A DNA stretch of 53,637 nucleotides from an uncultured Prevotella sp. (GTDB lineage Bacteria; Bacteroidota; Bacteroidia; Bacteroidales; Bacteroidaceae), in NCBI RefSeq assembly GCF_937863835.1, contig NZ_CALMHT010000157.1:1-53637 (forward strand), given 5' to 3'. The notes under the pieces were generated by a model. The model made no database searches and was not told the DNA's origin. It saw nothing but the letters and a program-made list of their open reading frames with translations. Both the position numbers and the translations under genes were made by a program. Every line of letters begins with the position of its first letter. Positions within the stretch are counted from its first letter, which is position 1. Positions 43,654 to 53,296 of this stretch are shown piece after piece.

Positions 43654-45969
43654 ATGCAGAAAAATCTTGTTATTGTGGAGTCGCCTGCTAAGGCAAAAAC
43701 TATAGAAAAGTTCTTAGGTGAAGGCTATAAAGTAATGTCCAGTTATGGACATATCAGAGATCTTAAGAAAAAAGAACTTAGCATAGATATGAACACTCTG
43801 GAACCAGATTATGAAATTCCAGAAGAAAAAGAGAAAGTCGTAAAGGAACTGAAAAGTAACGCAAAGAAAGCAGAAAAGATTTGGTTGGCATCCGATGAGG
43901 ACCGCGAGGGAGAAGCTATTTCATGGCACCTTTGCGAAGTATTGGGATTGGATGAGGCGAAGACGAACCGTATCGTTTTCCACGAAATCACCAAACCGGC
44001 CATACTTGATGCTATCAATAGTCCGAGACATCTGGATATGAATCTCGTCAATGCCCAACAGGCACGACGCGTATTGGACCGTTTGGTAGGTTTTAAGCTT
44101 TCCCCAGTTTTATGGCGCAAGGTGAAACCGTCTCTTTCTGCCGGTCGAGTACAGAGTGTAGCCGTAAGACTTATAGTGGAACGTGAACGTGAAATTCAGA
44201 ATTTCAACAGTGAGAAATTCTATCGCATCAACGCCATTTTTGCCCTTATAGCAAAAGACGGCTCAGCGACGGAGGTCAAAGCCGAACTGAATAAGAAGTT
44301 CAAAACTCACGAAGAAGTTGAAGCCTTTCTGGAAAAATGCAAAGATGCTTCTTTTACCGTTGACGGAATCAATAAGAAACCGCTTAAGCGTACACCTGCC
44401 CCACCATTCACCACTAGTACATTGCAACAGGAAGCAGCCCGCAAACTCGGTTTTACTGTATCTCAAACTATGATGGTTGCTCAGCACCTGTATGAAAACG
44501 GACGTATAACCTATATGCGTACCGACTCCGTGAATCTTTCTTCTTTATGTATCAATGCCAGCAAAGAAGAAATTATAAAGACATGGGGGGATGATTATAG
44601 CAAACCGCGTCAATATCACACACACTCAAAAGGTGCCCAAGAGGCCCACGAGGCAATTCGCCCGACTTATATGAGTGATACCGCAATAGAAGGATCTTCA
44701 CAGGAAAAACGTTTATATGATCTGATCTGGAAACGTACAGCGGCATGTCAGATGGCGGATGCTGAAATAGAAAAGACTTCTGTAAATATCAGTATAGCAG
44801 GTACAGAAGAACAATTCATCGCCAACGGTGAAGTGATTAAGTTCGATGGTTTTCTGAAAGTATACAATGAATCCCATGATGATGAAGACAATAATCAGGA
44901 TGATTTTTCTCATCAATTGCCAGTAATGAAAAAAGGTGATGAACTACAGCGCCGTGAGATTACCGCTACAGAGAGATTCAGTCAAGGGCCATACAGATAC
45001 ACTGAAGCCAGCCTTGTACATAAACTTGAAGAACTTGGCATCGGCCGTCCTTCCACTTATGCGCCGACCATCAGTACTATCCAACAGCGCGAATATGTGC
45101 AAAAAGGTGACAGAAAGGGAGAAGAACGCAAATATACGATAGATACACTGAAAGGACTCAAAATAACTCAGAAGACGAACACCGAAATGGCTGGTAGTGA
45201 TAAAGGAAAACTACTTCCGACAGATATCGGTATCGTCGTGAATGATTTCCTTATGCAGTATTTCCCTGATATCATGGACTATAACTTCACCGCCAACGTA
45301 GAAGGAAAGTTCGATAAAATAGCAGAAGGAAAAGCCGGATGGACTGATATGATAAAGAAATTCGACAAGTCTTTCGAGCCTATCGTAGAAAAGACTATGA
45401 ATATCAGAGCTGAACATAAAGTCGGTGAACGTGAATTGGGAATTGACCCAAAGACAAGCAAACCGGTTTTCGTTAAGATTGGACGATTCGGTCCTGTCAT
45501 CCAGATAGGTTCTGCAGAAGATAAAGATAAACCTAAATTTGCACAACTGCCATCCGACAAGAGCATGGAGACCATTACTCTTGAAGAGGCTCTTGAACTA
45601 TTTAAATTACCTCGCACCGTCGGAGATTTTGAAGGTTCGGAAGTTACCATCGGTGCAGGCCGTTTTGGTCCATACATCTTACACAATAAGAAATACGTGT
45701 CTCTGCCTAAAACGGAAGACCCGATGACGATAAATCTGGCCACCGCCATTTCTCTCATTGAAAAGAAGAGAGAGGCTGAAAAACAGAAACATATAAAAAC
45801 TTTCGAAGAAGAACCGAAAATGGAAGTTCTAAATGGACGTTATGGTCCGTACATAGCTTTTGACGGAAAGAACTATCGCTTACCAAAAAATCTGCATGAA
45901 AAAGCAGCGGAACTTACATTGGAAGAATGTAAGAAAGTGATAGAAGCTACACCGATAAAAAAGAAATAA
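43654..45969 (+). CDS. topA: DNA topoisomerase I
   Basis: A 771-residue type IA topoisomerase that relaxes negative supercoils. The Toprim domain starts NLVIVESPAKAKTIEKFLG and contains ASDEDREGEAISWHL with the metal-binding acidic residues; the active-site tyrosine is Y287 in RITYMRTDSVNLS. The C-terminus carries three repeats beginning IGRFGPVIQIG, AGRFGPYILHN and NGRYGPYIAFD (Toprim-associated C-terminal repeats) instead of zinc-finger domains, as in other Bacteroidetes. The next gene, aroK, follows after 9 bp. Confidence 0.97.
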   Translation: MQKNLVIVESPAKAKTIEKFLGEGYKVMSSYGHIRDLKKKELSIDMNTLEPDYEIPEEKEKVVKELKSNAKKAEKIWLASDEDREGEAISWHLCEVLGLDEAKTNRIVFHEITKPAILDAINSPRHLDMNLVNAQQARRVLDRLVGFKLSPVLWRKVKPSLSAGRVQSVAVRLIVEREREIQNFNSEKFYRINAIFALIAKDGSATEVKAELNKKFKTHEEVEAFLEKCKDASFTVDGINKKPLKRTPAPPFTTSTLQQEAARKLGFTVSQTMMVAQHLYENGRITYMRTDSVNLSSLCINASKEEIIKTWGDDYSKPRQYHTHSKGAQEAHEAIRPTYMSDTAIEGSSQEKRLYDLIWKRTAACQMADAEIEKTSVNISIAGTEEQFIANGEVIKFDGFLKVYNESHDDEDNNQDDFSHQLPVMKKGDELQRREITATERFSQGPYRYTEASLVHKLEELGIGRPSTYAPTISTIQQREYVQKGDRKGEERKYTIDTLKGLKITQKTNTEMAGSDKGKLLPTDIGIVVNDFLMQYFPDIMDYNFTANVEGKFDKIAEGKAGWTDMIKKFDKSFEPIVEKTMNIRAEHKVGERELGIDPKTSKPVFVKIGRFGPVIQIGSAEDKDKPKFAQLPSDKSMETITLEEALELFKLPRTVGDFEGSEVTIGAGRFGPYILHNKKYVSLPKTEDPMTINLATAISLIEKKREAEKQKHIKTFEEEPKMEVLNGRYGPYIAFDGKNYRLPKNLHEKAAELTLEECKKVIEATPIKKK

Positions 45970-45978
45970 CACCTATTG

Positions 45979-46506
45979 ATGATCAGAATTATTATTGTAG
46001 GATATATGGGGTCTGGGAAGACCACTGTAGGAAAGGCTTTAGCACAGGACTTGAATTTGACTTTTTATGACCTTGACTGGTATATTGAAAGTCGGATGCA
46101 CAAAACCGTTCCACAGATATTTGCCGAAAAGGGTGAAGAAGGATTCCGCAAGATAGAACACAATATGTTGCACGAAGTGGCTGAATTCGAAGATGTCATC
46201 ATCAGTTGCGGAGGTGGAACGCCATGTTTTTTTGATAATATGGATTACATGAACGGACAAGGCGACACGGTATATCTTAAAGCTACACCGGAGGTCTTAT
46301 ACGGACATCTCAAGATGGGAAGGACAGAAAGACCCTTGCTGAAAAACAAGACACCTGAAGAAATGCAGGAATTTATCAAGGAGCAACTTGTTACAAGAGA
46401 GCCATATTACAGTAAAGCCAAAAACGTATTGGATGTAAACCTGCTGGACAACTATGATAAAATAAAGATCTCAGTAGAACGGATACGAAAATTGATTAAT
46501 ATTTAG
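45979..46506 (+). CDS. aroK: Shikimate kinase
   Basis: A 175-residue shikimate kinase that phosphorylates shikimate in the pathway to chorismate. Walker A is GYMGSGKTTVG (8-18); FYDLDWYIE supplies the Mg2+/shikimate aspartate region, GEEGFRKIE the substrate arginine and ISCGGGTP the glycine-rich shikimate site; GRTERPLL is the lid. A TTG codon three bases earlier could also start translation, but the ATG at 45979 gives the family start. It is placed between topA and speA with gaps of 9 and 23 bp, in one operon. Confidence 0.96.
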   Translation: MIRIIIVGYMGSGKTTVGKALAQDLNLTFYDLDWYIESRMHKTVPQIFAEKGEEGFRKIEHNMLHEVAEFEDVIISCGGGTPCFFDNMDYMNGQGDTVYLKATPEVLYGHLKMGRTERPLLKNKTPEEMQEFIKEQLVTREPYYSKAKNVLDVNLLDNYDKIKISVERIRKLINI

Positions 46507-46529
46507 AAATAAGATACCAGACTCTATTA

Positions 46530-48422
46530 ATGAAAAAGTGGACCATTGACGATTCAAAGGAGCTCTACAACATCAGCGGTTGGGGAACTTCCTATTTTGA
46601 CATCAACGACAAAGGAGATGTCTGTGTTTCCCCATGTAAGGACAATGTACAAATCGACTTACGTGAAGTGATGGATGAATTATCGCTGCGTGATGTCACG
46701 TCACCCGTTCTTCTACGATTCCCGGATATTCTTGACAATCGTATTGAGAAGACAAGCAGTTGTTTCAAACAGGCAGCTAAAGAATATAATTTCAAAGGAG
46801 AGAATTTTATTATTTATCCTATCAAGGTTAACCAAATGCAACCTGTGGTAGAGGAAATAATAAGTCATGGACGCAAATTCAATCTTGGTCTTGAAGCAGG
46901 TTCCAAACCAGAGTTGCATGCTGTCATTGCCGTGCAATGTCAGAGTGATTCTCTTATTATCTGTAATGGATATAAAGATCAAAGTTATATAGAATTGGCC
47001 CTTCTGGCACAAAAGATGGGCAAAAGAATCTTTATTGTCGTTGAGAAACTCAACGAGTTGGAGATTATTGCGCGTCTGGCCAAAAAGCATGATGTGCGCC
47101 CAAATATTGGGATACGCATCAAACTGGCTTCCTCAGGTAGTGGAAAATGGGAAGAAAGCGGTGGCGACGCTAGCAAATTCGGACTCACCAGCAGTGAACT
47201 GCTGGAGGCACTGGACATTCTTGAGGAAAAAGGTATGAAAGATTGCCTTCGACTGATACATTTCCATATCGGCAGCCAGATTACCAAGATACGACGCATA
47301 CAGACAGCCTTGCGTGAGGCTTCACAATTCTATATTCAACTGCACAAGATGGGTTATAATGTAGATTTTGTCGATTGCGGTGGCGGTCTTGGTGTAGATT
47401 ACGACGGCACCCGCTCACCTAGCAGCGAGAGTTCTGTAAACTATTCAATACAAGAATACGTAAACGACTGTATCTATACTTTTGTGGATGCGGCAGATCA
47501 TAATAATATCCCCCATCCTAACATCATAACCGAGAGTGGTCGATCGTTGGCCGCCCATCACTCCGTACTGATCATAGATGTACTCGAAACAGCATCATTG
47601 CCAGAAATGGATGAACAATACGAACCGGATGAAAACAGTCATCAGCTTGTCAAGGATATATATGAGATATGGGATAACCTGAACACCCGTTCCATGATGG
47701 AAGACTTCCATGATGCCGAGCAAATACGGGAAGAGGCATTAGACCTTTTCAGTCATGGCATCGTTGACCTCAAAACCAGAGCCGAAATAGAAAAAATGTA
47801 TTGGAGCGTATTCCGCGAAATCAATGCATTGGCAAAATCGATGAAGCATACGCCAGAGGAACTGAAGAACATGGATAAACTTCTTGCCGACAAATACTTC
47901 TGCAACTTCTCTTTATTCCAGTCATTACCTGACTCATGGGCTATAGACCAACTGTTCCCTATTATGCCTATACAGAGACTTGACGAACGGCCCGTAAGGA
48001 GTGCCACCCTGCAGGACATCACCTGCGACAGCGACGGAAAGATAACCAATTTCGTTACCAACCGTAACGTATCACATATACTTCCTGTTCATTCTCTGCG
48101 TAAAAACGAGCCCTATTATTTAGGTGTATTCCTTGTCGGGGCCTATCAGGAGATATTAGGGGATATGCACAATCTGTTTGGAGACACTACAGCAGTACAC
48201 ATCAGTGTAAAAGACAATAGTTATCATATCGACCAGGTCATCGATGGTGAAACTGTAGCAGAAGTACTCGATTATGTGCAGTACGACCCTAAAAAACTCG
48301 TCAGACAGTTGGAGATATGGGTTACGAAGAGTGTCAAACAAGGGAAAATATCACTCGAGGAAGGAAAGGAATTCCTGAATAATTACCGTTCCGGACTATA
48401 TGGATATACTTATTTAGAGTAA
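46530..48422 (+). CDS. speA: Biosynthetic arginine decarboxylase
   Basis: A 630-residue PLP-dependent SpeA-type arginine decarboxylase, which makes agmatine for polyamine synthesis. The PLP lysine lies in FIIYPIKVNQMQPVVEEI (about 95-112), the glycine-rich phosphate loop in DFVDCGGGLGVDYDG, and the SpeA start WTIDDSKELYNISGWG is well kept; EPYYLGVFLVGAYQEILGDMHNLFGD near residue 530 is diagnostic of the family. Full length. It is the last gene of the topA-aroK-speA operon and is followed by a terminator, so argB is separate. Confidence 0.97.
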   Translation: MKKWTIDDSKELYNISGWGTSYFDINDKGDVCVSPCKDNVQIDLREVMDELSLRDVTSPVLLRFPDILDNRIEKTSSCFKQAAKEYNFKGENFIIYPIKVNQMQPVVEEIISHGRKFNLGLEAGSKPELHAVIAVQCQSDSLIICNGYKDQSYIELALLAQKMGKRIFIVVEKLNELEIIARLAKKHDVRPNIGIRIKLASSGSGKWEESGGDASKFGLTSSELLEALDILEEKGMKDCLRLIHFHIGSQITKIRRIQTALREASQFYIQLHKMGYNVDFVDCGGGLGVDYDGTRSPSSESSVNYSIQEYVNDCIYTFVDAADHNNIPHPNIITESGRSLAAHHSVLIIDVLETASLPEMDEQYEPDENSHQLVKDIYEIWDNLNTRSMMEDFHDAEQIREEALDLFSHGIVDLKTRAEIEKMYWSVFREINALAKSMKHTPEELKNMDKLLADKYFCNFSLFQSLPDSWAIDQLFPIMPIQRLDERPVRSATLQDITCDSDGKITNFVTNRNVSHILPVHSLRKNEPYYLGVFLVGAYQEILGDMHNLFGDTTAVHISVKDNSYHIDQVIDGETVAEVLDYVQYDPKKLVRQLEIWVTKSVKQGKISLEEGKEFLNNYRSGLYGYTYLE

Positions 48423-48436
48423 CAAAGAAATACGAG

Positions 48437-48465
48437 GGACGGTCTATAACAGAACCGTCCTTTAT
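48437..48465 (+). terminator. Terminator after speA
   Basis: GGACGGT (48437-48443) pairs with ACCGTCC (48454-48460) around a 10-nt loop that can add two more pairs, followed by TTTATTTTTA. It closes the topA operon. Confidence 0.8.
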
Positions 48466-48483
48466 TTTTATATTTAATACGCT

Positions 48484-49254
48484 ATGAAAGAGAAAATTAC
48501 AGTAGTAAAAGTGGGTGGAGCCGTTGTAGAAGACGAAGTTCAACTCGATCAGTTACTAAAAGATTTTAGTGCTATAAAAGGAAAAAAAGTATTGGTACAC
48601 GGTGGAGGACGCCGAGCTACGAAAGTAGCATCCAGTCTCGGTATCGAAAGTAAGATGGTCAATGGCCGCAGAATAACCGATGCAGCCATGCTGGAAGTCG
48701 TAACGATGGTCTATGGAGGACTTGTCAACAAGAACCTCGTAGCCAAATTGCAGGCAAAGGATGTGAATGCGATAGGACTTACAGGCGCAGACATGAACGT
48801 CATACGTTCGCATAAACGTCCTGTCAAGGATGTCGACTATGGATATGTAGGCGATGTGGAGCATGTGGACGGAAAAGAACTGCATACCCTTATCGAAGAA
48901 GGCATCACACCGGTCATGGCTCCCCTCACGCATGACGGAAAAGGCAATATACTGAATACCAATGCCGATACCATAGCAAGCGAAACAGCCAAAGCACTAG
49001 CGGAATATTATGATGTAACCCTCATCTACAGTTTTGAAAAGAAAGGTGTACTCAGCAATCCTGATGATGACGAAAGTGTCATACCGTCAATCACCCGTGA
49101 AGATTTCGAAAAATATGTGGCAGACGGAGTCGTGGCAGGCGGAATGATACCAAAACTGGAAAATGCCTTTGCTGCCATAGACAAAGGGGTAAGTCAAGTT
49201 ATTATCACCCTTGCTACTGCCATCGATGGAAATCACGGCACTATTATTAAATAA
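48484..49254 (+). CDS. argB: Acetylglutamate kinase
   Basis: A 256-residue N-acetyl-L-glutamate kinase for arginine biosynthesis. VVKVGGAVVED (8-18) is the ATP-phosphate lysine loop, VHGGGRRATKVASSLG (about 38-53) binds the substrate, and ILNTNADTIASETAKAL (about 157-173) and GGMIPKLENAFAAI (about 218-231) complete the active site. The chain is shorter than hexameric arginine-inhibited forms because it has no N-terminal helix, suggesting a dimer without arginine feedback. It lies next to speA, which consumes arginine, but is separated from it by a terminator. Confidence 0.94.
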   Translation: MKEKITVVKVGGAVVEDEVQLDQLLKDFSAIKGKKVLVHGGGRRATKVASSLGIESKMVNGRRITDAAMLEVVTMVYGGLVNKNLVAKLQAKDVNAIGLTGADMNVIRSHKRPVKDVDYGYVGDVEHVDGKELHTLIEEGITPVMAPLTHDGKGNILNTNADTIASETAKALAEYYDVTLIYSFEKKGVLSNPDDDESVIPSITREDFEKYVADGVVAGGMIPKLENAFAAIDKGVSQVIITLATAIDGNHGTIIK

Positions 49255-49308
49255 TTTAATTTTTCTTGTAACTTTTTACTTTCCCAATCGTCATTATAAT
49301 TAGAGAGG

Positions 49309-49827
49309 ATGAAAAATATCAGTTTCCGGAACGACGTTTTGCCGTTAAAAGATGAGCTTTATCGGCTTGCCCTCCGTATTACTCTCAATAATGCGGAAGC
49401 AGAGGATATCGTACAGGAAACAATGATAAAAGTCTGGAACAGGCGCGACAGTTGGGACACAATAGAATCAATAGAAGCTTTCTGTCTAACTATCTGCAGG
49501 AATTTAGCTCTCGACAAGAACAAAAGGATGGGAAACAAGAACCCGTCACTCGAAGAGACTAAACAGGATGCGCCAGACCGCTCATACGAATCAAACCCTG
49601 AAGAGCGGGTCATGCAGCGCGACAGGGTTGAACTAGTAAGAGACCTTATCAACAATCTCCCGGAGAAACAGAGGAGCGTCATGCAACTCAGGGATTTCGA
49701 AGGGAAAAGTTATAAAGAAATTGCTGATATATTAGACATAAGCGAAGAACAGGTGAAAGTAAACATCTTCAGAGCCCGTCAAACTATCAAACAAAAATAT
49801 ATAGAAACAGAAAACTATGGATTATAA
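49309..49827 (+). CDS. ECF-type RNA polymerase sigma factor
   Basis: A 172-residue group 4 sigma factor. Region 2 (about 10-80) contains LALRITLNNAEAEDIVQETMIKVW, and region 4 (about 115-165) contains LPEKQRSVMQLRDFEGKSYKEIADIL and VKVNIFRARQTIK, the -35 recognition helix-turn-helix. The first gene of a three-gene operon; the anti-sigma-like gene overlaps its end by 11 bp. By analogy with other Bacteroidales ECF operons it is probably held by its membrane partner until an envelope signal arrives. The regulon is unknown. Confidence 0.93.
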   Translation: MKNISFRNDVLPLKDELYRLALRITLNNAEAEDIVQETMIKVWNRRDSWDTIESIEAFCLTICRNLALDKNKRMGNKNPSLEETKQDAPDRSYESNPEERVMQRDRVELVRDLINNLPEKQRSVMQLRDFEGKSYKEIADILDISEEQVKVNIFRARQTIKQKYIETENYGL

Positions 49828-50344
49828 GTATATAGAACAATTGGTTGACCGTTACTTCTCCTGTGAGACATCACTGGCAGAAGAGCAGATTCTGAAGGCA
49901 TTCTTTAGCCAGAATGATGTTCCTACTGAACTCCTGAAATACAGAGATCTGTTTGCTTATGAGCAGAACGATAAAAAAGAGACCGTTTTAGGTGATGACT
50001 TCGATGCCAAAGTTCTGTCAATCATTGAAGAGCCGGCTCCAGTCAAGGCACGTACTATCACGATGACTCATCGTCTGATGCCGCTTTTCAAAGCTGCCGC
50101 CATTGTTGCCATTATACTGACATTAGGAAACGCTGCACAGTTCTCATTCAAAAATGACAAAGAAAAATCCGATGATATAAACTACTCAAGTTACAAAGAC
50201 ACTTATTCTGATCCGTCAGAAGCATATAATAAGGTACAGAATGCACTTGAGTTGGTATCTGAAGGTATAAACGAAGCTCAAAAAAGTGATTCAGTGACTT
50301 CTGTTCGTACAGATATTAAAAACGATACGACAAAAACAGAATGA
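49817..50344 (+). CDS. Single-pass membrane protein, probable anti-sigma factor
   Basis: A 175-residue protein I cannot place in a named family. The cytoplasmic N-terminus (about 1-87) begins DYKYIEQLVDRYFSCETSLAEEQ, a segment often seen in Bacteroidales proteins encoded right after ECF sigma genes; a single membrane helix spans about 88-107 (LFKAAAIVAIILTLGNAA), and the outside part (about 108-175) is rich in Lys, Asp and Ser. It overlaps the sigma gene by 11 bp and the next gene by 4 bp (ATGA), so translation is coupled. Topology and position suggest control of the sigma factor; there is no direct proof. Confidence 0.72.
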   Translation: MDYKYIEQLVDRYFSCETSLAEEQILKAFFSQNDVPTELLKYRDLFAYEQNDKKETVLGDDFDAKVLSIIEEPAPVKARTITMTHRLMPLFKAAAIVAIILTLGNAAQFSFKNDKEKSDDINYSSYKDTYSDPSEAYNKVQNALELVSEGINEAQKSDSVTSVRTDIKNDTTKTE

Positions 50345-50826
50345 AACGCGTTCTTTTCTTATTGATACTAATAAGCGCCTCTGTTGGTTTATGCGCACAG
50401 GGAAGTCAGGATTTTGCCTCCAAGTATATGCAGATATGCAAAGAAGACACGGCAGTACATTGTATTACGGTCAGTCCGAAGATGATGGCGCAAATGCTGA
50501 AAAGCGATACACATAAGAAGGAAGATTTAAAACCTCTTATCAAAAAACTGAAAAGTGCGCGCATCGTAACGACCAGTCAGCATGGTGAGGGTTATTTCCA
50601 GATGGCTGAAAATCTGGTTAAGAAGAATTCGGACCGTTTTCAGAGCGATGGCAATTACAAGAACAGTCATTCCTACGGTTCTTTCTACACAAGAAAGAAG
50701 AAAGGTCAGACAGTGGAATTGATACTTCTCCATGCCAACATCAAAGAAAGGCGGTTTATTCTGATAAATCTGACCGGAATGATAGACGATGAATTTAAAA
50801 GATATATTTCTATGCTTTCTCTATAA
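50341..50826 (+). CDS. DUF4252 family exported protein
   Basis: A 161-residue protein with a signal peptide (about 1-20, ending VGLCAQ) and a body typical of DUF4252: ITVSPKMMAQMLKSDT early, LKPLIKKLKSARIVTTS in the middle and LLHANIKERRFILINLTGMID near the end. The family is common in Bacteroidetes, usually behind an ECF sigma factor, and has no known biochemical role. No lipobox is present, so it is likely soluble in the periplasm. As the last gene of the sigma operon it may be a sensor or effector of the envelope response. Confidence 0.88.
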   Translation: MKRVLFLLILISASVGLCAQGSQDFASKYMQICKEDTAVHCITVSPKMMAQMLKSDTHKKEDLKPLIKKLKSARIVTTSQHGEGYFQMAENLVKKNSDRFQSDGNYKNSHSYGSFYTRKKKGQTVELILLHANIKERRFILINLTGMIDDEFKRYISMLSL

Positions 50827-50909
50827 AATCATGTTTAGTAAAACAAAAAAACGAAGCTGTGAAGTTTCAATTCTCTCAAATTTTTCATAACATACTAACG
50901 TAGAAAAAT

Positions 50910-50948
50910 GGACCGTTATTTGCAATGCGAATAACGGTCCTTGTTATT
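50910..50948. terminator. Bidirectional terminator between the sigma operon and the CPBP gene
   Basis: An 11-bp stem GGACCGTTATT (50910-50920) with its complement (50930-50940) and a 9-nt loop. Tails are TTGTTATT on the plus strand and ATTTTTCTA on the minus strand. Confidence 0.85.
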
Positions 50949-50956
50949 TATAGATA

Positions 50957-51724
50957 TCAATTTGCTTTCTTCAGTCTGAGGTTAAGTTGATATATCGCAG
51001 GTATCAATATGAATAGAGAAAATACGACACTCAGTATCACAGCCTTGTTATCACCATGGAATATCTCAATTAGTTTGGCATTGGGGTTTGGCATGACATT
51101 ATACATGACATACGCAATCGTATTGTTCACCCAATGGAAAGCTACACTGGGCACGATACTGCCCGTACGATAATACATCCACCCCAACAGCAGTCCGACA
51201 AGGAACGCATGAGGCATCTGGGCAGGATTGGCATGAACCAGCGAAAACAGCACGGCCGACAATGCAATGGCATACCAATGGTTCTTAAACCATCCCAGAA
51301 GTGCTTTTAGTATCGCTCCACGAAAGACCAGCTCTTCCGCTAACGGAGCCAACAGACCGATTACGAAGTAGCCCATTCTGTCTTTTAGTATCATATTCAT
51401 CTGCTGTTCCACAATATTAGGCAAATCAGGCATCTGCTCCTGTAACCAGGTAGAAGGGATGACTGCACCGGCAGCTGCCAGTACACACCAAAATAAAGTA
51501 AACCAGGGTCTCGTACGAAGATAGTTACCAGATACCACGCTCCATTTTGTACACAAGAACAGAATGACTGTCAATATACTGATAGCCATCTGCATGATAA
51601 CCAGAGTCGACGTTCCTGTTATATTGATCGTGTTACCGAATAACATGCCAACTAATTTGACAGCCATTGCAACAATCAACTGCAATGCGATAAATGAGAC
51701 CAAATAAATAATTGCCTTTTTCAT
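50957..51724 (-). CDS. CPBP-family intramembrane metalloprotease
   Basis: A 255-residue integral membrane protein with about seven or eight helices. The CPBP (Abi/Rce1-like) motifs are complete: E130-E131 with R135 in AEELVFRGAIL, H164 in FSLVHANPAQ, and H197 with N200/N201 in FHWVNNTI. Members cleave peptides or prenylated proteins in the membrane; the substrate here is unknown. Its start overlaps the ribF stop as ATGA, so it is coupled to ribF. Often found near ribF or other housekeeping genes, so the pairing need not be functional. Confidence 0.92.
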   Translation of the reverse strand: MKKAIIYLVSFIALQLIVAMAVKLVGMLFGNTINITGTSTLVIMQMAISILTVILFLCTKWSVVSGNYLRTRPWFTLFWCVLAAAGAVIPSTWLQEQMPDLPNIVEQQMNMILKDRMGYFVIGLLAPLAEELVFRGAILKALLGWFKNHWYAIALSAVLFSLVHANPAQMPHAFLVGLLLGWMYYRTGSIVPSVAFHWVNNTIAYVMYNVMPNPNAKLIEIFHGDNKAVILSVVFSLFILIPAIYQLNLRLKKAN

Positions 51725-52668
51725 TCTTCTATTTCTTTTTCAAATTGCTCCTTGATTAATCTTTCATCCTCCTTCAACTGACTTACCAGTTCTTCGGTAT
51801 TTTTGAATTTCTGTTCAGCACGCACGCGATGTATAAAATACACAGCTATATTCTTATCATAAATATCATCATTGAAATTGAATATATGCACCTCCATCGT
51901 CAAATCATTACCATTAAATGTCGGGCGTACTCCTATATTCATCATAGCATGCTTCATAAAGATTGTTCCTGCTATTCTGACTTTCACCGCATAGACGCCT
52001 CTTACCGGCACTATTTTTTCCACACTGTCAGGATCTATATTGGCAGTAGGAAAGCCCAGTTTATGTCCTTCTCCGAACCCATTGACCACATGACCAAATA
52101 TACAATACGGTCTGCCGAGACATTCAGCAGCCATTTCCACCTCACCGGCAGTCACAAAAGAACGGATGACCGACGAACTGATCTTGACGCCATGCAGTTC
52201 AACGGCATTGGCACGGATCACTTCAATACCCATCTGCTTGCCATAACCTACATAATCATCAAACCCTTCATTACCATTGCTATGTCCGAAATGATTATCG
52301 TAACCTATGATCAGTACCTTCACATGAAGACGGTCGCTTAGTATTTCTTTCATAAAGTCATACGCGGACAATGAAGCCATCTCCTTATCAAAAGGCAATA
52401 TGACACAGTTATCCACACCTGTCTGCGAAAGAAGGACAAGTTTTTCTTCATATCTGCTTATCATCTGCGGTTGGTAATCTTTCTGCAGAACGACACGCGG
52501 ATGCCTGTCGAATGTAACGACAGTCGACTCCATACCGCGTTTGGCAGCTTCCTTTTTGATGTTATTGATAAGGAACTGATGTCCAAGATGCACACCATCG
52601 AAGAAACCGATCGTGGCTACACATGGTTTCATCTGCTCCATCTCATAACTCATTAATATCTTATTCAT
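51721..52668 (-). CDS. ribF: Bifunctional riboflavin kinase / FAD synthetase
   Basis: A 315-residue enzyme that converts riboflavin to FMN and then FAD. The N-terminal FAD synthetase domain has TIGFFDGVHLGHQ (about 19-31) and FDRHPRVVLQ; the C-terminal riboflavin kinase domain has GHKLGFPTANI (about 205-215) and the NIGVRPTFNG loop with the flavin-kinase motif. Full length. The ATG at 52668 overlaps the end of the HAD gene by 8 bp; internal ATGs at residues 6, 10 and 13 are possible alternatives. The supply of flavin suits a genome with several flavoenzymes. Confidence 0.95.
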   Translation of the reverse strand: MNKILMSYEMEQMKPCVATIGFFDGVHLGHQFLINNIKKEAAKRGMESTVVTFDRHPRVVLQKDYQPQMISRYEEKLVLLSQTGVDNCVILPFDKEMASLSAYDFMKEILSDRLHVKVLIIGYDNHFGHSNGNEGFDDYVGYGKQMGIEVIRANAVELHGVKISSSVIRSFVTAGEVEMAAECLGRPYCIFGHVVNGFGEGHKLGFPTANIDPDSVEKIVPVRGVYAVKVRIAGTIFMKHAMMNIGVRPTFNGNDLTMEVHIFNFNDDIYDKNIAVYFIHRVRAEQKFKNTEELVSQLKEDERLIKEQFEKEIEE

Positions 52669-53296
52669 ATCTCTCCAATATTTTGTCTATATCATTGGTC
52701 CAGTCGCTATTGGGTGTCACATTGTATGTCTTAATACCCAAACCGGCGGCACCATTGCAGTTTGCTTTGGAATCATCCACGAAAAGTGTTTCCTCTGGTT
52801 TCATATTACCCAGCCTCATCATCATCTCGAATATCTCTTCAGTAGGTTTTACGAGATGCATCCTGAATGAAAGATATGCATGTTCGAAATAGTCGGCCAT
52901 GCCATATCCGTCATAAGGGAAGAAATCAGCCACGCACTTATCCCAATGGATAGGATTTGTGTTACTGAGCAGAAATATATGATATCGCTCACCAAGCTGT
53001 ATCAGTTTCTGTATCTTGTTCTCAGGAATATCGGTCAGCAGTTGGTTCCATGCCCAACAGATATCTTCGTCGCAGACATCCTTATTGGTCATCTCCCTCA
53101 CCCTGTCACAGAATTCTTTTGTCTTGATAACCCCTATCTCAATCTCATGGAACAGGTCTTCGGATTTGAATTCATCCACATAATAGGCTATATCATCCAA
53201 TCCCACCTTATAAAAGGCATCCACGCATCTCTGTTTATCGAGTCCTACGAGTACGCCTCCCAAATCGAATACTATGTTCCTTATCTTCTTCTGCAT
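52661..53296 (-). CDS. HAD-family hydrolase (haloacid dehalogenase-like phosphatase)
   Basis: A 211-residue HAD hydrolase of the HAD-IA type. Motif I is VFDLGGVLVGLD (about 9-20); its DLG form, with Gly in place of the usual second Asp, is common in the YihX-like branch. Motif II is FLLSNTN (about 108-114), motif III KPTEEIF (about 150-156) and motif IV FVDDSKANCNGAAGLG (about 172-187). A sugar-phosphate phosphatase is likely; the substrate is unknown. It overlaps the P-type ATPase gene by 16 bp and ribF by 8 bp, so it lies in a tightly packed operon. Confidence 0.92.
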   Translation of the reverse strand: MQKKIRNIVFDLGGVLVGLDKQRCVDAFYKVGLDDIAYYVDEFKSEDLFHEIEIGVIKTKEFCDRVREMTNKDVCDEDICWAWNQLLTDIPENKIQKLIQLGERYHIFLLSNTNPIHWDKCVADFFPYDGYGMADYFEHAYLSFRMHLVKPTEEIFEMMMRLGNMKPEETLFVDDSKANCNGAAGLGIKTYNVTPNSDWTNDIDKILERYE

